From Mycobacterium sp. KBS0706 (GTDB lineage Bacteria > Pseudomonadota > Alphaproteobacteria > DSM-16000 > Inquilinaceae): DNA of 46,243 bases. The notes under the pieces were generated by a model. That model was not told the DNA's origin. It ran no database searches and saw only the letters and a program-made list of their open reading frames with translations. Below, piece after piece: positions 36,085 through 44,392 of the stretch (position 1 is the stretch's first letter; each line of letters starts with the position of its first letter). A program made the position numbers and the translations under genes. The stretch lies in the NCBI RefSeq assembly GCF_005938675.2, contig NZ_VCCH02000065.1:1-46243 (forward strand). Reading direction: 5' to 3'.

Positions 36085-36977
36085 GGCGCCGCCTCCAGGA
36101 TCAGGTCGGCGGCGCGGCTGGCGTGGCTGGCGGCGCGGAAGATGGCGCGCACGTCCTCGTGCAGAAGCGCGAGCCAGGCGCCGAGATAATCGGCGTGGCG
36201 GACGCTCGGGACGATGCCGAGCGAGGCGCAGACGAAGGCGCTGGCCATCTCGGCGACGAGTTCCTCGCGGCCATAGGCGACCGAGCCGTAGACGCCGGAG
36301 AAGTCGCGGTCGAGTCGCGAGGCATGGCCGGTCCAGTGGCCGAGCTCATGAAAGCAGGTGCGATACCAGTTGATCGGCACGAAGAAGGACGCGCGCGGCG
36401 GCACCTGCAAAAAGTCCTGGCTCGGCACGTAGAAGGCGCGGTCGCCGCCGATGCGGATATCGGCCCCGGTCGCCTCGATCAATGCATCGGCCTCGGGCAC
36501 GATCGCATCGTCGGCGACCATCGGGACCGCGCCGCCAACCCGCTCGGGCAGGCCGTCGCACTGGGCGGCATTGAAGACGGTGAAGCGCTTGAGGAACGGC
36601 ACGCCCGCGGGTTCGTCGTCCTCCCGGTCGGCGCGCTCGCGCTCGGCCCGGGGCACGAAGCGGTCGGCATAGACGACCGTCGTTCCACGCTCGCCCTTGC
36701 GGACATGGCCGCCCAAATCCAGCGCCTGCCGGAAGGTGAGCCAGTCCTGTGAGGGGAAGCCGCGGTCCACGGCGGCGTCCCACAGGATCAGGATGTTGAT
36801 GCCGGAATAGCGCCGCCCCGAGACGGCGTTGCGGGGCAGGCCGAGCGGGCAGGGGCTGTTGCCCCAGGGCTGGACCCAGGGCACCCGGCCCTCTTCCAGT
36901 TGGCTCACGATACGGCCAGTGACGTCGGCGTAGAGGGACGGCCGGTCGGGTTCAGGGCGGCGATCGACAGCGGGCAT
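36075..36977 (-). CDS. ArdC-like antirestriction/zincin protein
   Basis: A 300-residue protein with an N-terminal ArdC-type ssDNA-binding domain (DVTGRIVSQLEEGRVPWVQPWG; SGRRYSGINILILWDAA) and a C-terminal MPTase/zincin-like domain with HELGHWTGH near residue 205, which includes the HExxH metal site. This DUF1738/ArdC family protects incoming plasmid DNA against restriction and binds single-stranded DNA. GGGAGAGG precedes the ATG at 36977. It overlaps the start of the DUF2958 stub by about 10 bases, so the two were co-transcribed. A structured spacer lies upstream. Confidence 0.88.
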   Translation of the reverse strand: MPAVDRRPEPDRPSLYADVTGRIVSQLEEGRVPWVQPWGNSPCPLGLPRNAVSGRRYSGINILILWDAAVDRGFPSQDWLTFRQALDLGGHVRKGERGTTVVYADRFVPRAERERADREDDEPAGVPFLKRFTVFNAAQCDGLPERVGGAVPMVADDAIVPEADALIEATGADIRIGGDRAFYVPSQDFLQVPPRASFFVPINWYRTCFHELGHWTGHASRLDRDFSGVYGSVAYGREELVAEMASAFVCASLGIVPSVRHADYLGAWLALLHEDVRAIFRAASHASRAADLILEAAPCS

Positions 36978-37020
36978 GGGACCTCTCCCTTGGCTCTCCA
37001 ACCCGCCCGGCCCCGGACAG

Positions 37021-37199
37021 CGGGGTGGGCGGCGAAGAGCGACCGGGAGGTCCGCCGGCAAGGGCCGGGCGCACCTGCCGGGGCCCCATCGCGCCTGCGC
37101 GATGGGGTGGCCATGGCCGGAACGAAGTGGAGGACCCGCAGCGAAGCGGAGGGTTGCGCCCGGCCCGGGCGGGCCTACAAGGGCGCGACGCCCACCCCG
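37021..37199. promoter_or_regulatory. Branched palindromic spacer 3
   Basis: Three nested perfect stems: CGGGGTGGGCG (37021-37031) with CGCCCACCCCG (37189-37199); GCCGGGCGCA (37064-37073) with TGCGCCCGGC (37155-37164); and the hairpin CCCCATCGCG-cctg-CGCGATGGGG (37084-37107). GCGAAGCGG occurs at 37141-37149, as in the two other spacers. It sits upstream of the ArdC-like gene. Confidence 0.6.
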
Positions 37200-37358
37200 C
37201 GGCCGGGGAACGGTCAGCTCACGAACGACATCGACGCGGCGCCGACAGGCTCGCCCGAGGCATGGCGGAGGGGCTCGCGAAGGCGACGGACGGCCGCCGC
37301 TCGGGGGCGAAGATCCTTCGGAGACACGGCCTTCGCCGACAGCGGCCTGGCGATCGGT

Positions 37359-38006
37359 CTAGGGATCGATGTAGTTGGACAGTCCGCGTTCCACGACAGC
37401 CTGGACGACATGGGGAAAGGCATACGGACGAACCCGGTTCCCGCGCCTTTCCAGATCCTGGATCATCTTCCGGAGAGGCCGTCCGTAAGACCCCAGCATC
37501 GTGTTCAGCGATTGGGCCAGGGACTTGAGGCGGCTGTCGCCCGGCCGAGCCTCGATTTCCCTGATCACGCTCGACAGGGCCGCGCGGGGCTCGGTGGGCA
37601 GCCAGCAGACGAACAGGCGCGTTGCCTGGAACAGCTCCCGGTTGAGAGCAGTGCGCTGCGGCACCGGACCGTTTCGGGCGCCCCGATCTCCGGGGTCGCC
37701 TGGCGCCCTGCCGAGATCGTCGTCTGATGGGCCGTCCAGGAGGGGATTGAAGCAGGGCAGCGGGGCGGCCGGGATCGCGCCGAGGAAGCCTCTTGCCGCG
37801 GTTTTGCCCGCGTAGAAGATTTCAATGATCCTGGTCTCTCGATGCTGCGCCTCGAACATGTAGTACGAGGTTTCGACCGGTCGTCCTCCCGCACAGCTCC
37901 GCTTCGTCTCGCCGACCAGTGTCCGGAGGTGAAGCACCGGGGTGACGACGTACTCCCGGCAAATCCTGTCCTTGTTCGCTGGGCCGGTGCACGTCCCGAT
38001 CGGCAC
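37359..38006 (-). CDS. Hypothetical protein
   Basis: A 215-residue protein starting with GTG at 38006, with GGAGG at the right distance. No family was recognised. The C-terminal half is helical and basic (SVIREIEARPGDSRLKSLAQ, YGRPLRKMIQDLERRGNRV). The first third has some cysteines (GTCTGPANKDRICREYV). It is transcribed away from the XRE regulator at 38288, and the palindromic operator lies between them, so the two genes may share regulation. Confidence 0.6.
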   Translation of the reverse strand: MPIGTCTGPANKDRICREYVVTPVLHLRTLVGETKRSCAGGRPVETSYYMFEAQHRETRIIEIFYAGKTAARGFLGAIPAAPLPCFNPLLDGPSDDDLGRAPGDPGDRGARNGPVPQRTALNRELFQATRLFVCWLPTEPRAALSSVIREIEARPGDSRLKSLAQSLNTMLGSYGRPLRKMIQDLERRGNRVRPYAFPHVVQAVVERGLSNYIDP

Positions 38007-38237
38007 GAGAGCCTCCGAAGGCGATGGGTCCGATGGGAAAGATTTCCACTGATCGCGTGCGAGTCAATCGGGGAGCGTCCGGTCCTCGGTGTAATCGCGC
38101 CGGAACGAGTGTTCTCGATCGGCGTTCGGTCCGACCACCAGCCAGCCGGTGCGGACCGATTCGGCCGCCCTTGGAGCCTGGACACGTGCGGTCCGCACAT
38201 CGACTGCGAAGATTTTGATATTTTCTGCGGGAATTTT

Positions 38238-38253
38238 GTCGGGTATACCCGAC
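38238..38253. promoter_or_regulatory. Perfect 16-bp palindrome, likely operator
   Basis: GTCGGGTATACCCGAC is a perfect palindrome 34 bases ahead of the XRE-type regulator gene and in the divergent region with gene 37359-38006. Position and symmetry fit an autoregulatory operator for a dimeric HTH protein. Confidence 0.6.
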
Positions 38254-38287
38254 TGACAGGTACCGGGTCGCAACCTCTTCTGCCCGC

Positions 38288-38521
38288 ATGGAAAGCATGC
38301 GGCAGATCGTGGCCCGGAACCTCCGGCGCATTCGCGGGGAGAGGTCACTGACGCAGGAGGAGTTGGGGTTCCGGGCCGAGGTCAATCGCAGCTACATCAG
38401 CGACCTCGAGCGGGGGAAGTACAGCGCTTCGGTCGAGATGCTCGAAAAGCTGGCCCGCGCGCTGAATGTCGATCCCGCCGCCTTCCTGGAACCGCCGCAG
38501 AAGCGGGCCGGGAGCAGCTGA
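38288..38521 (+). CDS. XRE-family HTH regulator
   Basis: A 77-residue single-domain lambda-Cro/C1-type DNA-binding protein: VARNLRRIRGERSLTQEELG, FRAEVNRSYISDLERGKYSA, LEKLARALNVDPAAFLE. It probably binds as a dimer to the 16-bp palindrome upstream. Small regulators of this type often control mobile elements or restriction systems. It is followed after 80 bases by a second HTH gene. The ATG at 38288 has no strong ribosome binding site and may be read from a short leader. Confidence 0.88.
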   Translation: MESMRQIVARNLRRIRGERSLTQEELGFRAEVNRSYISDLERGKYSASVEMLEKLARALNVDPAAFLEPPQKRAGSS

Positions 38522-38601
38522 GGCCCGCCACGGGCCCCGCCCCCCGGACATGTGACGCGTTCCGCCCGCGCCGTTCCTTCGGAATCGCGAGGGCATGAGC
38601 C

Positions 38602-39009
38602 ATGCCGCGAGGGCGGACAGAGAGAAAGCCGGATCCGGTCGACGTCGCCGTCGGCTGGAACATCCGCCAACGGCGGCAGCAGGCCGGCGTCAGCCTCGAG
38701 CGGGTCGCAGGCCGGCTTGAGCTATCGTTCCAGCAGCTCCAGAAATACGAGACCGGGGCGAGCCGGATCTCGGCCGCGATGCTGGTCCGGATCGCGCAGG
38801 TGCTGGAGGTGCCGGCCGCGCAACTGCTTGCCGGCGTCGCGGACGGCGCGAATGGCGGGATCTCTCCGGATGAAGTGGAAGAGCGCCAGGCAGCGCTCGC
38901 GCTCGCCCGCGATCTCCTGGCGATCCCCGATCCGACCGTGCGCCGCAGCCTGCAGTTGCACCTCCGGGCGCTCGCCCGCGCCGGACGGGAGACGCCGTCC
39001 GGAGCGTGA
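38602..39009 (+). CDS. XRE-family HTH regulator, second
   Basis: A 135-residue regulator with the HTH at about residues 17-72 (VGWNIRQRRQQAGVSLERVA; FQQLQKYETGASRISAAMLV) and a C-terminal helical tail rich in Arg and Leu. It converges on the NIS synthetase gene with only 14 bases between the ends. The order suggests a regulator that was near the biosynthetic cluster when it was gained, but a direct link is not shown. Confidence 0.85.
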   Translation: MPRGRTERKPDPVDVAVGWNIRQRRQQAGVSLERVAGRLELSFQQLQKYETGASRISAAMLVRIAQVLEVPAAQLLAGVADGANGGISPDEVEERQAALALARDLLAIPDPTVRRSLQLHLRALARAGRETPSGA

Positions 39010-39023
39010 GCACCCGGCACCGG

Positions 39024-40835
39024 TCAGGCCCGCGGCGCGAAGGGGTTCGGGGTGTCGATGAAGCTGTCGCCCGGATGCTTGGCGATCCGCATCCGCAGAA
39101 GGCTCTTGACCCGCCATGGCTGGCCGAAGAGCGCGATCCGCTCTTCCTCCAGCGTCCCGGCGTCGAGCTCGCCCGCGAGGCCGGCGAGAACCTCCTCGAT
39201 CGCGGCCGCGGCCCGACGCCAGCTCTCGCCCGGTGCCATCGCGCCGTGCCGGGAGAGCAGCGCGACCAGTTCGCGGACAAGGCTTTCGAGCACGGCGTGG
39301 GAGACCATCTCGCGGAGCGCGTCGCGACCGGCGACGACCATTTCCCGGGTCGCCTCCGGCATCGGGTCGGACGGATCGATCGTGTCCGCCAGCACCCGCG
39401 CCCCGAAGTCCCGGGCGACGATGCGGGCGATGCGATGGCGCTCGTCGACGATGACGAGCGTGTTCTGCTGATGGGCCTCGAGCGCGATGCCGTGGAGAAG
39501 CGAGAGGCGGAGGAAGGCGCCGAGGGCGATGCGGCAATAGCCGCCGAAGAACGTGGCGATGCCTCGTCCGGCGGCTGTGGCGAGCTCGAGGAACAGCGGC
39601 TGCCCGGTGACGGGCGACGGCACGAAGAGCGCCGCGGCCGGGATCGCAGTCTCGCCCGGCTGGAGGATCTCCGCCACGGACTGGCGGAGCAGGGCGGAGA
39701 GCATGCCCGGGCGCTCATCCCCGGGACCGGCAGGACGCATGTGAAGACCGAGCGGCTCGCCCAGGATCGCAAGGTTCCTGGCGAGGCGTCCGTCCCGCTC
39801 CAGGAGGGCCGCGAGCCGCCGGGTCATCCAGGGGCCGGCCGCGACGACGCCGGGTCCGAGCTCGCGCCTTGAGCTCGTCACCTGGATCGAGAGCGGGAGC
39901 TTGAGGTAGGGGGCGGAGGCGGGTTCGAGGGGCGCGAGGGTGCGCACGGACAGCATCGCCAGGCACCCGGTCTCGACCCCCTCCGGCGTCAGGATGTCGC
40001 CGCGGGCGATCTCCTCGGCGAAGTGCCGAGGCACGATCGCCTGCCATTGCCAGGGATGGACGGGAAGCGGGAGATAGGCCTCCGGATCGGTACCGGACGC
40101 CGCGACGGCCGAGCGCCAGCGGTCGATCGCGGCCGGAAAGTGCCGGGCGAGGAAGGCTTGCGCATCGAGGCCGGGCGAGATGGTCTCCACCGCGAGCCTG
40201 TCCCGGCGCACGGCGAGCCAGGGAACCCTGACAGGCCGTGCGAACTCGGGCGCGTAGCGCCGGCTGTCCTCCGCGGTGAAGCCGATCCGCGTCTTGGCGC
40301 AAGGGTGATGCGGATGGCCGACGGCGCCCCATTGCTCGATGAAGGATGTCCGCTCGGCCGCAGGGAGCGAGCAGCGGACCCAGTCGAGGAGGGTCGGGCA
40401 GCCGTGGTCCCGGGCGGCCGCGGCGATGGCGTGGTCGCGTGCCGATCGCGCCTGGATCGACAGCGTCTCGTTCCGGAGGCTGTCCTCGATCTCGTCCCGC
40501 AACTGGCGCCACCGGCCATCCGGATGCAGCGACCGCAGAAACGAGATGAGGTCGAAGGGATCCTCGATCGGCCGGGGATCCGACCCGTGGGTGCACAGGA
40601 TGAGGCCGTCGACCTCGGCATGGCGCCAGCCGACAAAGGGCGGGCGGCACCGGAGCCGGAGCGTCCCGGCCGCGGTGTCGACCGATATCCGGACTCCCCC
40701 TCGGGGGCTCTCCGTGGCGGGACGCTTGCCGCCGAGGAGGCCCTCCGCCAGCGCGCATCTCAGGAGGCGCTCCAACGTCCGCCGCCGCGCCAGGACGGCC
40801 GCCTCCTCGATCGAGATCGGGCGGAAGGCGGTCAT
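39024..40835 (-). CDS. IucA/IucC-family NIS synthetase
   Basis: A 603-residue NRPS-independent siderophore synthetase that adenylates a carboxylate (often citrate) and joins it to an amine or alcohol. Visible motifs: GHPHHPCAKTRIGFT (ATP site), LPVHPWQW near residue 270, KLPLSIQVTSSRR near 315, and EAHQQNTLVIVDE near 465; the C-terminal FhuF/IucA-like region has the usual length. The start overlaps the upstream gene by ATGA. It is the last gene of a tight operon with sugar- and nucleotide-type enzymes. The subtype (A, B or C) cannot be told by eye. Confidence 0.9.
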   Translation of the reverse strand: MTAFRPISIEEAAVLARRRTLERLLRCALAEGLLGGKRPATESPRGGVRISVDTAAGTLRLRCRPPFVGWRHAEVDGLILCTHGSDPRPIEDPFDLISFLRSLHPDGRWRQLRDEIEDSLRNETLSIQARSARDHAIAAAARDHGCPTLLDWVRCSLPAAERTSFIEQWGAVGHPHHPCAKTRIGFTAEDSRRYAPEFARPVRVPWLAVRRDRLAVETISPGLDAQAFLARHFPAAIDRWRSAVAASGTDPEAYLPLPVHPWQWQAIVPRHFAEEIARGDILTPEGVETGCLAMLSVRTLAPLEPASAPYLKLPLSIQVTSSRRELGPGVVAAGPWMTRRLAALLERDGRLARNLAILGEPLGLHMRPAGPGDERPGMLSALLRQSVAEILQPGETAIPAAALFVPSPVTGQPLFLELATAAGRGIATFFGGYCRIALGAFLRLSLLHGIALEAHQQNTLVIVDERHRIARIVARDFGARVLADTIDPSDPMPEATREMVVAGRDALREMVSHAVLESLVRELVALLSRHGAMAPGESWRRAAAAIEEVLAGLAGELDAGTLEEERIALFGQPWRVKSLLRMRIAKHPGDSFIDTPNPFAPRA

Positions 40836-41368
40836 CGACGCCCCCGCCCGGGGCCGGCCCTGCTTGCGGAGAGGGGGCGGCGGAGGAAGGCTTCGACGCG
40901 GCGGCCGAGGTCGGTCGGCAGCGGGACAGCGGCGCGGCGGATCGCCCGGAGGTCCTCGATGTCCTTCGGCCGTCCGGAGGACTGCGCGGTCCCGAGCTTC
41001 TCGGCGACCGCGTCCTCGACCGGGACGGCATAGCCGAAGTCGGGATGCCGGCGCGGCCGCGCCCGGTCCGGATGCGCGATGACGACCCAGTTGAGGACGA
41101 CGGAGCCGGTGTCGTGCCGGAACCGCGCCCAGCGCTCGGTCTCCTGCCAGGCGCTGCCGTCGATCGCGAAGCCATGCTCCAGCAGCACCGAGAGATCCAT
41201 CCGGATCGCCGCCCGGGCGGCCCTAGCGTCGGGATGATGGATGTCGAGGTCGCCCGGATGCCGCGCGAGATAGGGGTGGAGGACGGTGCTGCCGGCGATC
41301 CAGCTGCGCGGGGAGCGGCGGCCTCTGAGGAGAGCCAGTGCGAGGCTCTGTGGCGGGGCGAGGCTCAT
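40832..41368 (-). CDS. Nucleotidyltransferase-fold protein
   Basis: A 178-residue protein. GSTVLHPYLARHPGDLDIHH has the GS...DxD pattern of pol-beta-type nucleotidyltransferases, near residue 25-45; the third catalytic carboxylate is not clear (VVLNWVVIAHPD), so activity could differ. The end (DAVAEKLGTAQSSGRPKDIE) resembles the helical part of the AbiEii/DUF6036-type group. It overlaps both neighbours by ATGA junctions. In this operon it may attach a nucleotide to an intermediate. An antitoxin/toxin-type role is a weaker alternative. Confidence 0.7.
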   Translation of the reverse strand: MSLAPPQSLALALLRGRRSPRSWIAGSTVLHPYLARHPGDLDIHHPDARAARAAIRMDLSVLLEHGFAIDGSAWQETERWARFRHDTGSVVLNWVVIAHPDRARPRRHPDFGYAVPVEDAVAEKLGTAQSSGRPKDIEDLRAIRRAAVPLPTDLGRRVEAFLRRPLSASRAGPGRGRR

Positions 41369-42198
41369 GCCGCGCGCCCCTTCGCGGCCGCGAGCTCCGT
41401 CGCGAGCCTCCGTCGCCAGGCCCCTGCCGCGTGGAGCCCGGCCCGAAGGATGAGCGCATCCCAGGGCGCGACGGGGCGGCGGGTGATGAAGTCGTCCAGC
41501 GGGCCGGTGTTTCCCTCGAGATAGGCCTCGACCAGCCCGGCCGCGGCCGGCGTGGCGGCTGCGAGCCGGCCGAGCGCGCGAACCGAGCGCCGCGCGGTCT
41601 CGACGGCGTCGCCCGAGCGTGGCAGGACGAGGAGGCGATGCAGGTCGACGCCGCACTCCGGTGCGAGGAGGCGCACCAGCGTCGGGAGGGCGGAATGACG
41701 TGTCCAGCCCCAGGGACGCCGGAGAGCGGCGCGGCCGGGAAGGCGTCCCGCCGGCAAGGGAGCGAGGATCCGTCCCTCGCGCACCATCGCCTCCTCGTTG
41801 TCGCTGACATGGATCAGGTTCGCGACGGGGTTGTCGCACCAGAACCGGCCACGGATGGTGTCGGGGGCGCTCTCGGCCGGCTGGGTCCAGCCCTTCGCCC
41901 GCTGCAGCCGGGTCAGCGCCTGGTCGCCCGCCCACCAGGTGATCCGCACGGGGGCGCCGGCATAGAGCGCCTCGACCAGCGGCCAATGCGCGCCCGCGGT
42001 GCCGCCCGAGACGGCATAGAAGGCCCGGATCGAGGCCGCGTCATGCACCCGGACCACCGCGGCCTGCAGCGCGAGCCCTGTGTGTTCGGCGATGTGGCGG
42101 TCGAGCATGCGGCAGAGGCCGGAGGCCAGCGCGTCCGGCGCCTGGACGCAAAGCGCGAGCCAGGGTCGGCCGGGAGCGAGGGCATCGGTCCCGGTCAT
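41365..42198 (-). CDS. Nucleoside-diphosphate-kinase-like protein
   Basis: A 277-residue protein. Residues about 10-150 match the NDK fold: KGWTQPAESAPDTIRGRF corresponds to the conserved TxPxxAxPGTIRG segment, and NLIHVSDNEEAMVRE to the catalytic-His loop, so the His is kept. The N-terminal KPD motif is APD here, so the Lys is missing. NDKs are 140-150 residues; about 125 extra residues follow with no recognised domain. It is coupled by ATGA overlaps to the amino-acid-kinase-like gene and to the nucleotidyltransferase. It may phosphorylate a small pathway intermediate rather than NDPs. Confidence 0.75.
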   Translation of the reverse strand: MTGTDALAPGRPWLALCVQAPDALASGLCRMLDRHIAEHTGLALQAAVVRVHDAASIRAFYAVSGGTAGAHWPLVEALYAGAPVRITWWAGDQALTRLQRAKGWTQPAESAPDTIRGRFWCDNPVANLIHVSDNEEAMVREGRILAPLPAGRLPGRAALRRPWGWTRHSALPTLVRLLAPECGVDLHRLLVLPRSGDAVETARRSVRALGRLAAATPAAAGLVEAYLEGNTGPLDDFITRRPVAPWDALILRAGLHAAGAWRRRLATELAAAKGRAA

Positions 42199-42920
42199 GA
42201 CGCCGCCTGCCGCGCTGGCCGGATCAGGGTGCCGCGGCACGGCCGCCGCTCGATCCAGTCGACGACCCGCTCGGGGTGGCGCCCGTTGAGGACGGCGGAC
42301 TCGATCCCCTTTGCTGCGATGAAGGCGGCGGCGCAGGCGTCGACCGAGGTGTGGCCCATGGCGGCAAGGTCGTCGGCGGCGATCTCGGGCAGGAGATGCT
42401 CGGACTCGCCGACGCGGCCTGCGGCATAGACGCCGTCGACATCGGTCAGGACGGCGTAGCGCCCGGCCCCGAGGAGCCAGGCCACCCAGGCGCCGATGGC
42501 GTCGGAGGTCACATCCCAGCTGGGCTCGACCGGTTCGGCCGCGAAGATCAGCCGGGAGGGGAGGAGGATCGGAAGGCTCCCTTCGGCGAGCGCGGCGAGG
42601 CACTGGCCGACCGTGGCGCAGGCCGCCGTGCCGCTGGCGATCCCGGGATCGGCGAGGATGAGCCCGGTCTGGTCCTGCGCGAGCGCGCAGGCGCGGTGGG
42701 CGGTCTCGGAGGCGAGCGGCCGTTCCCGGTCGATCGCCTCGATCGCCTTGTCCGGCCGACCGCCGCCGGGGACGACCAGGATCCTGTGGCCCGCGCCGAC
42801 GAGGGCGACGAGCGCACCGACCAGCCGGGAGGCTTCGGCCAAGTCGCGGGTCAGGCTGCCGCCGATCTTGACGACGCAGCCGAGGTCGGCCTGGACGAAG
42901 CCTGGGGGAGAGCGCCGCAT
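42195..42920 (-). CDS. Amino acid kinase family protein (MfnE-like)
   Basis: A 241-residue amino-acid-kinase-fold enzyme: VVKIGGSLTRDL at the start, VVPGGGRPDKAIEA, WDVTSDAIGAWVAWLLGA and VLTDVDGVYAAG in order. These are the marks of the group that includes MfnE-type phosphate kinases and related uridylate-kinase-like proteins, which phosphorylate carboxyl, phosphate or phosphonate groups. The ATG at 42920 follows the DegT gene stop after one base. With the NDK-like and nucleotidyltransferase genes it suggests stepwise activation of a phosphorylated intermediate. Confidence 0.78.
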   Translation of the reverse strand: MRRSPPGFVQADLGCVVKIGGSLTRDLAEASRLVGALVALVGAGHRILVVPGGGRPDKAIEAIDRERPLASETAHRACALAQDQTGLILADPGIASGTAACATVGQCLAALAEGSLPILLPSRLIFAAEPVEPSWDVTSDAIGAWVAWLLGAGRYAVLTDVDGVYAAGRVGESEHLLPEIAADDLAAMGHTSVDACAAAFIAAKGIESAVLNGRHPERVVDWIERRPCRGTLIRPARQAAS

Positions 42921-42921
42921 G

Positions 42922-44226
42922 TCAGCCGTGCCCCGTCGATGCCGTGCCTGTGCCTTCCGCGGCCATCCGGATCTCCGGTGCGAGCTCGGGCAGGGCCGTC
43001 CAGACCTTCTCGAAGGCGGCGACATAGGCGCGCATGACATCGGCTCCGTTCGGCGGCGCGATCTCGACGATGTCGAACAGGCCGGCGAGCAGCTTCTCGG
43101 TGTTGGGAAGCGGCGGCCGCTCGGCCTGTTCGGGCCAGAAGGGGAGATAGGCCCAGGCCGGCCGGCGCAGCCAGATCCAGACAGGGACCCCTTCCTGCAC
43201 CAGGAGGTCGACGATGAAGTCGCGGGTGGCCGCGACGGCCGGCAGCCCGAGCTCGCCGGCCTCGAGCAGGAGCGCGAAGTTCAGGAAGGAGTTCCGGGCT
43301 TCGGTGAAGCGGTGAAGGAGGCGCAGGCCCGGAAGGCCGGAGAGGCCGATGCGCAGGATGGCGGCATTCTCGGCCCGGGCCGCGAGCTGCTCGTCGAGGC
43401 TCGGCACGCGGCTCAGGGCGATGGCCGCGGACAGCACGTTCGGGCGGTAGTTGAGGCCGTAGCTCATCGGAGCGAAGACCCGCCCGCCGTCCCTGGCCGA
43501 GCTCGAGAGCGACACCCGGTCGACATGCTCGATCAGCCCGGGCTCGGTGGCGCAGAGAAAGCCGAGCTCGCCGGCGCCGAGATGCTTGGCGCCGTTGCCG
43601 GAGAGGGTGAAGGCATCGCTGACGAGCCGGCCGGCGCCCGGCTCCGGCCTGAGCGCCCCGATCGCCTGGGCGCAGTCGTCGACGATTGCGATGTCGAGCG
43701 TGCGTGCCGTCTGCCGGAGGCGCGGGACGTCGGAGACGTTGCCGAAGAGATGCGAGAGGAGGAGGACGCCGACCTCGGGCGAGAGCCTGGCGAGCGCGTC
43801 GTTCTCGTCGATGCAGGCGTCCTCGAGCGAGACGTCGGCGAAGACGGGCTCCAGCCCCGCGAAGTGGATGGGCCCGAGGGCGCCCGGCCAGTTGAGGGCC
43901 GGCGTGAGGATCTTCGGCCCGCGCTCCCGGAGATGGTCGAGCGCGATGTGGATCGCGGCGGTGCCCGAGCCGACCGCACGCACCCGGAGGCCATCGCTCC
44001 ACTGCGCCAGCGCGTCCTCAAGCCGCGAGACGATCGGATGGTTGACGCGGTGGTAGCGTCCGCTGCGGGCGGCCTCGATCAGGGCCGAGACATGGTCGAG
44101 CGACGGAGCCGGCCAGCGGGCAAGCCGCCGCTGGTCGAGGACGGGGCGGCCGCCATAGGCGGCGAGCGCCGCCTTGGGGCTCGGGATGCGGGGCTTCGTT
44201 GCGCGCAGCGCAGCATGCCTGGTCAC
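42922..44226 (-). CDS. DegT/DnrJ/EryC1/StrS-type aminotransferase
   Basis: A 434-residue PLP-dependent enzyme, typically aminating keto-sugars or cyclitols. Signs are VGSGTAAIHIAL (PLP phosphate site), EDCAQ-like VDDCAQAIGAL, and FTLSGNGAKHLGAGELGFLC with the PLP Lys. GTG at 44226 follows GGAGG at good distance. It is the first gene of the tight five-gene unit that ends with the NIS synthetase. A building block with a sugar- or polyol-derived amine, made by this enzyme, would be a natural nucleophile for the NIS synthetase. Confidence 0.88.
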   Translation of the reverse strand: MTRHAALRATKPRIPSPKAALAAYGGRPVLDQRRLARWPAPSLDHVSALIEAARSGRYHRVNHPIVSRLEDALAQWSDGLRVRAVGSGTAAIHIALDHLRERGPKILTPALNWPGALGPIHFAGLEPVFADVSLEDACIDENDALARLSPEVGVLLLSHLFGNVSDVPRLRQTARTLDIAIVDDCAQAIGALRPEPGAGRLVSDAFTLSGNGAKHLGAGELGFLCATEPGLIEHVDRVSLSSSARDGGRVFAPMSYGLNYRPNVLSAAIALSRVPSLDEQLAARAENAAILRIGLSGLPGLRLLHRFTEARNSFLNFALLLEAGELGLPAVAATRDFIVDLLVQEGVPVWIWLRRPAWAYLPFWPEQAERPPLPNTEKLLAGLFDIVEIAPPNGADVMRAYVAAFEKVWTALPELAPEIRMAAEGTGTASTGHG

Positions 44227-44392
44227 GGTGAGACCTCCCTGCCGGTGCCGCTATATTGGCGGCCGAGCGTCGGTATTGGAGTGGAGGTCTCAACTGTTCC
44301 CGGATGTCATAGAAGAGTCAAAAAGCTTCTCCGAATGTATTTGACGATGCATTCCAGAAAGTATTGCATTCGACTTTGTGGATTGCCGATTT
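44227..44392. promoter_or_regulatory. AT-richer intergenic region with half-site cluster
   Basis: This region lies between nagB-like and aminotransferase genes on the minus strand and is less GC-rich than its surroundings. It holds GAATGTA at 44333-44339 and two TGCATTC copies at 44348-44354 and 44365-44371, related half-sites that could form a regulator site. On the minus strand TTGACT (44315-44320) may be a -35 element. A 9-bp inverted repeat, GAGACCTCC/GGAGGTCTC (44230-44238, 44283-44291), includes the ribosome binding site of the aminotransferase gene and could control its translation. Confidence 0.35.
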
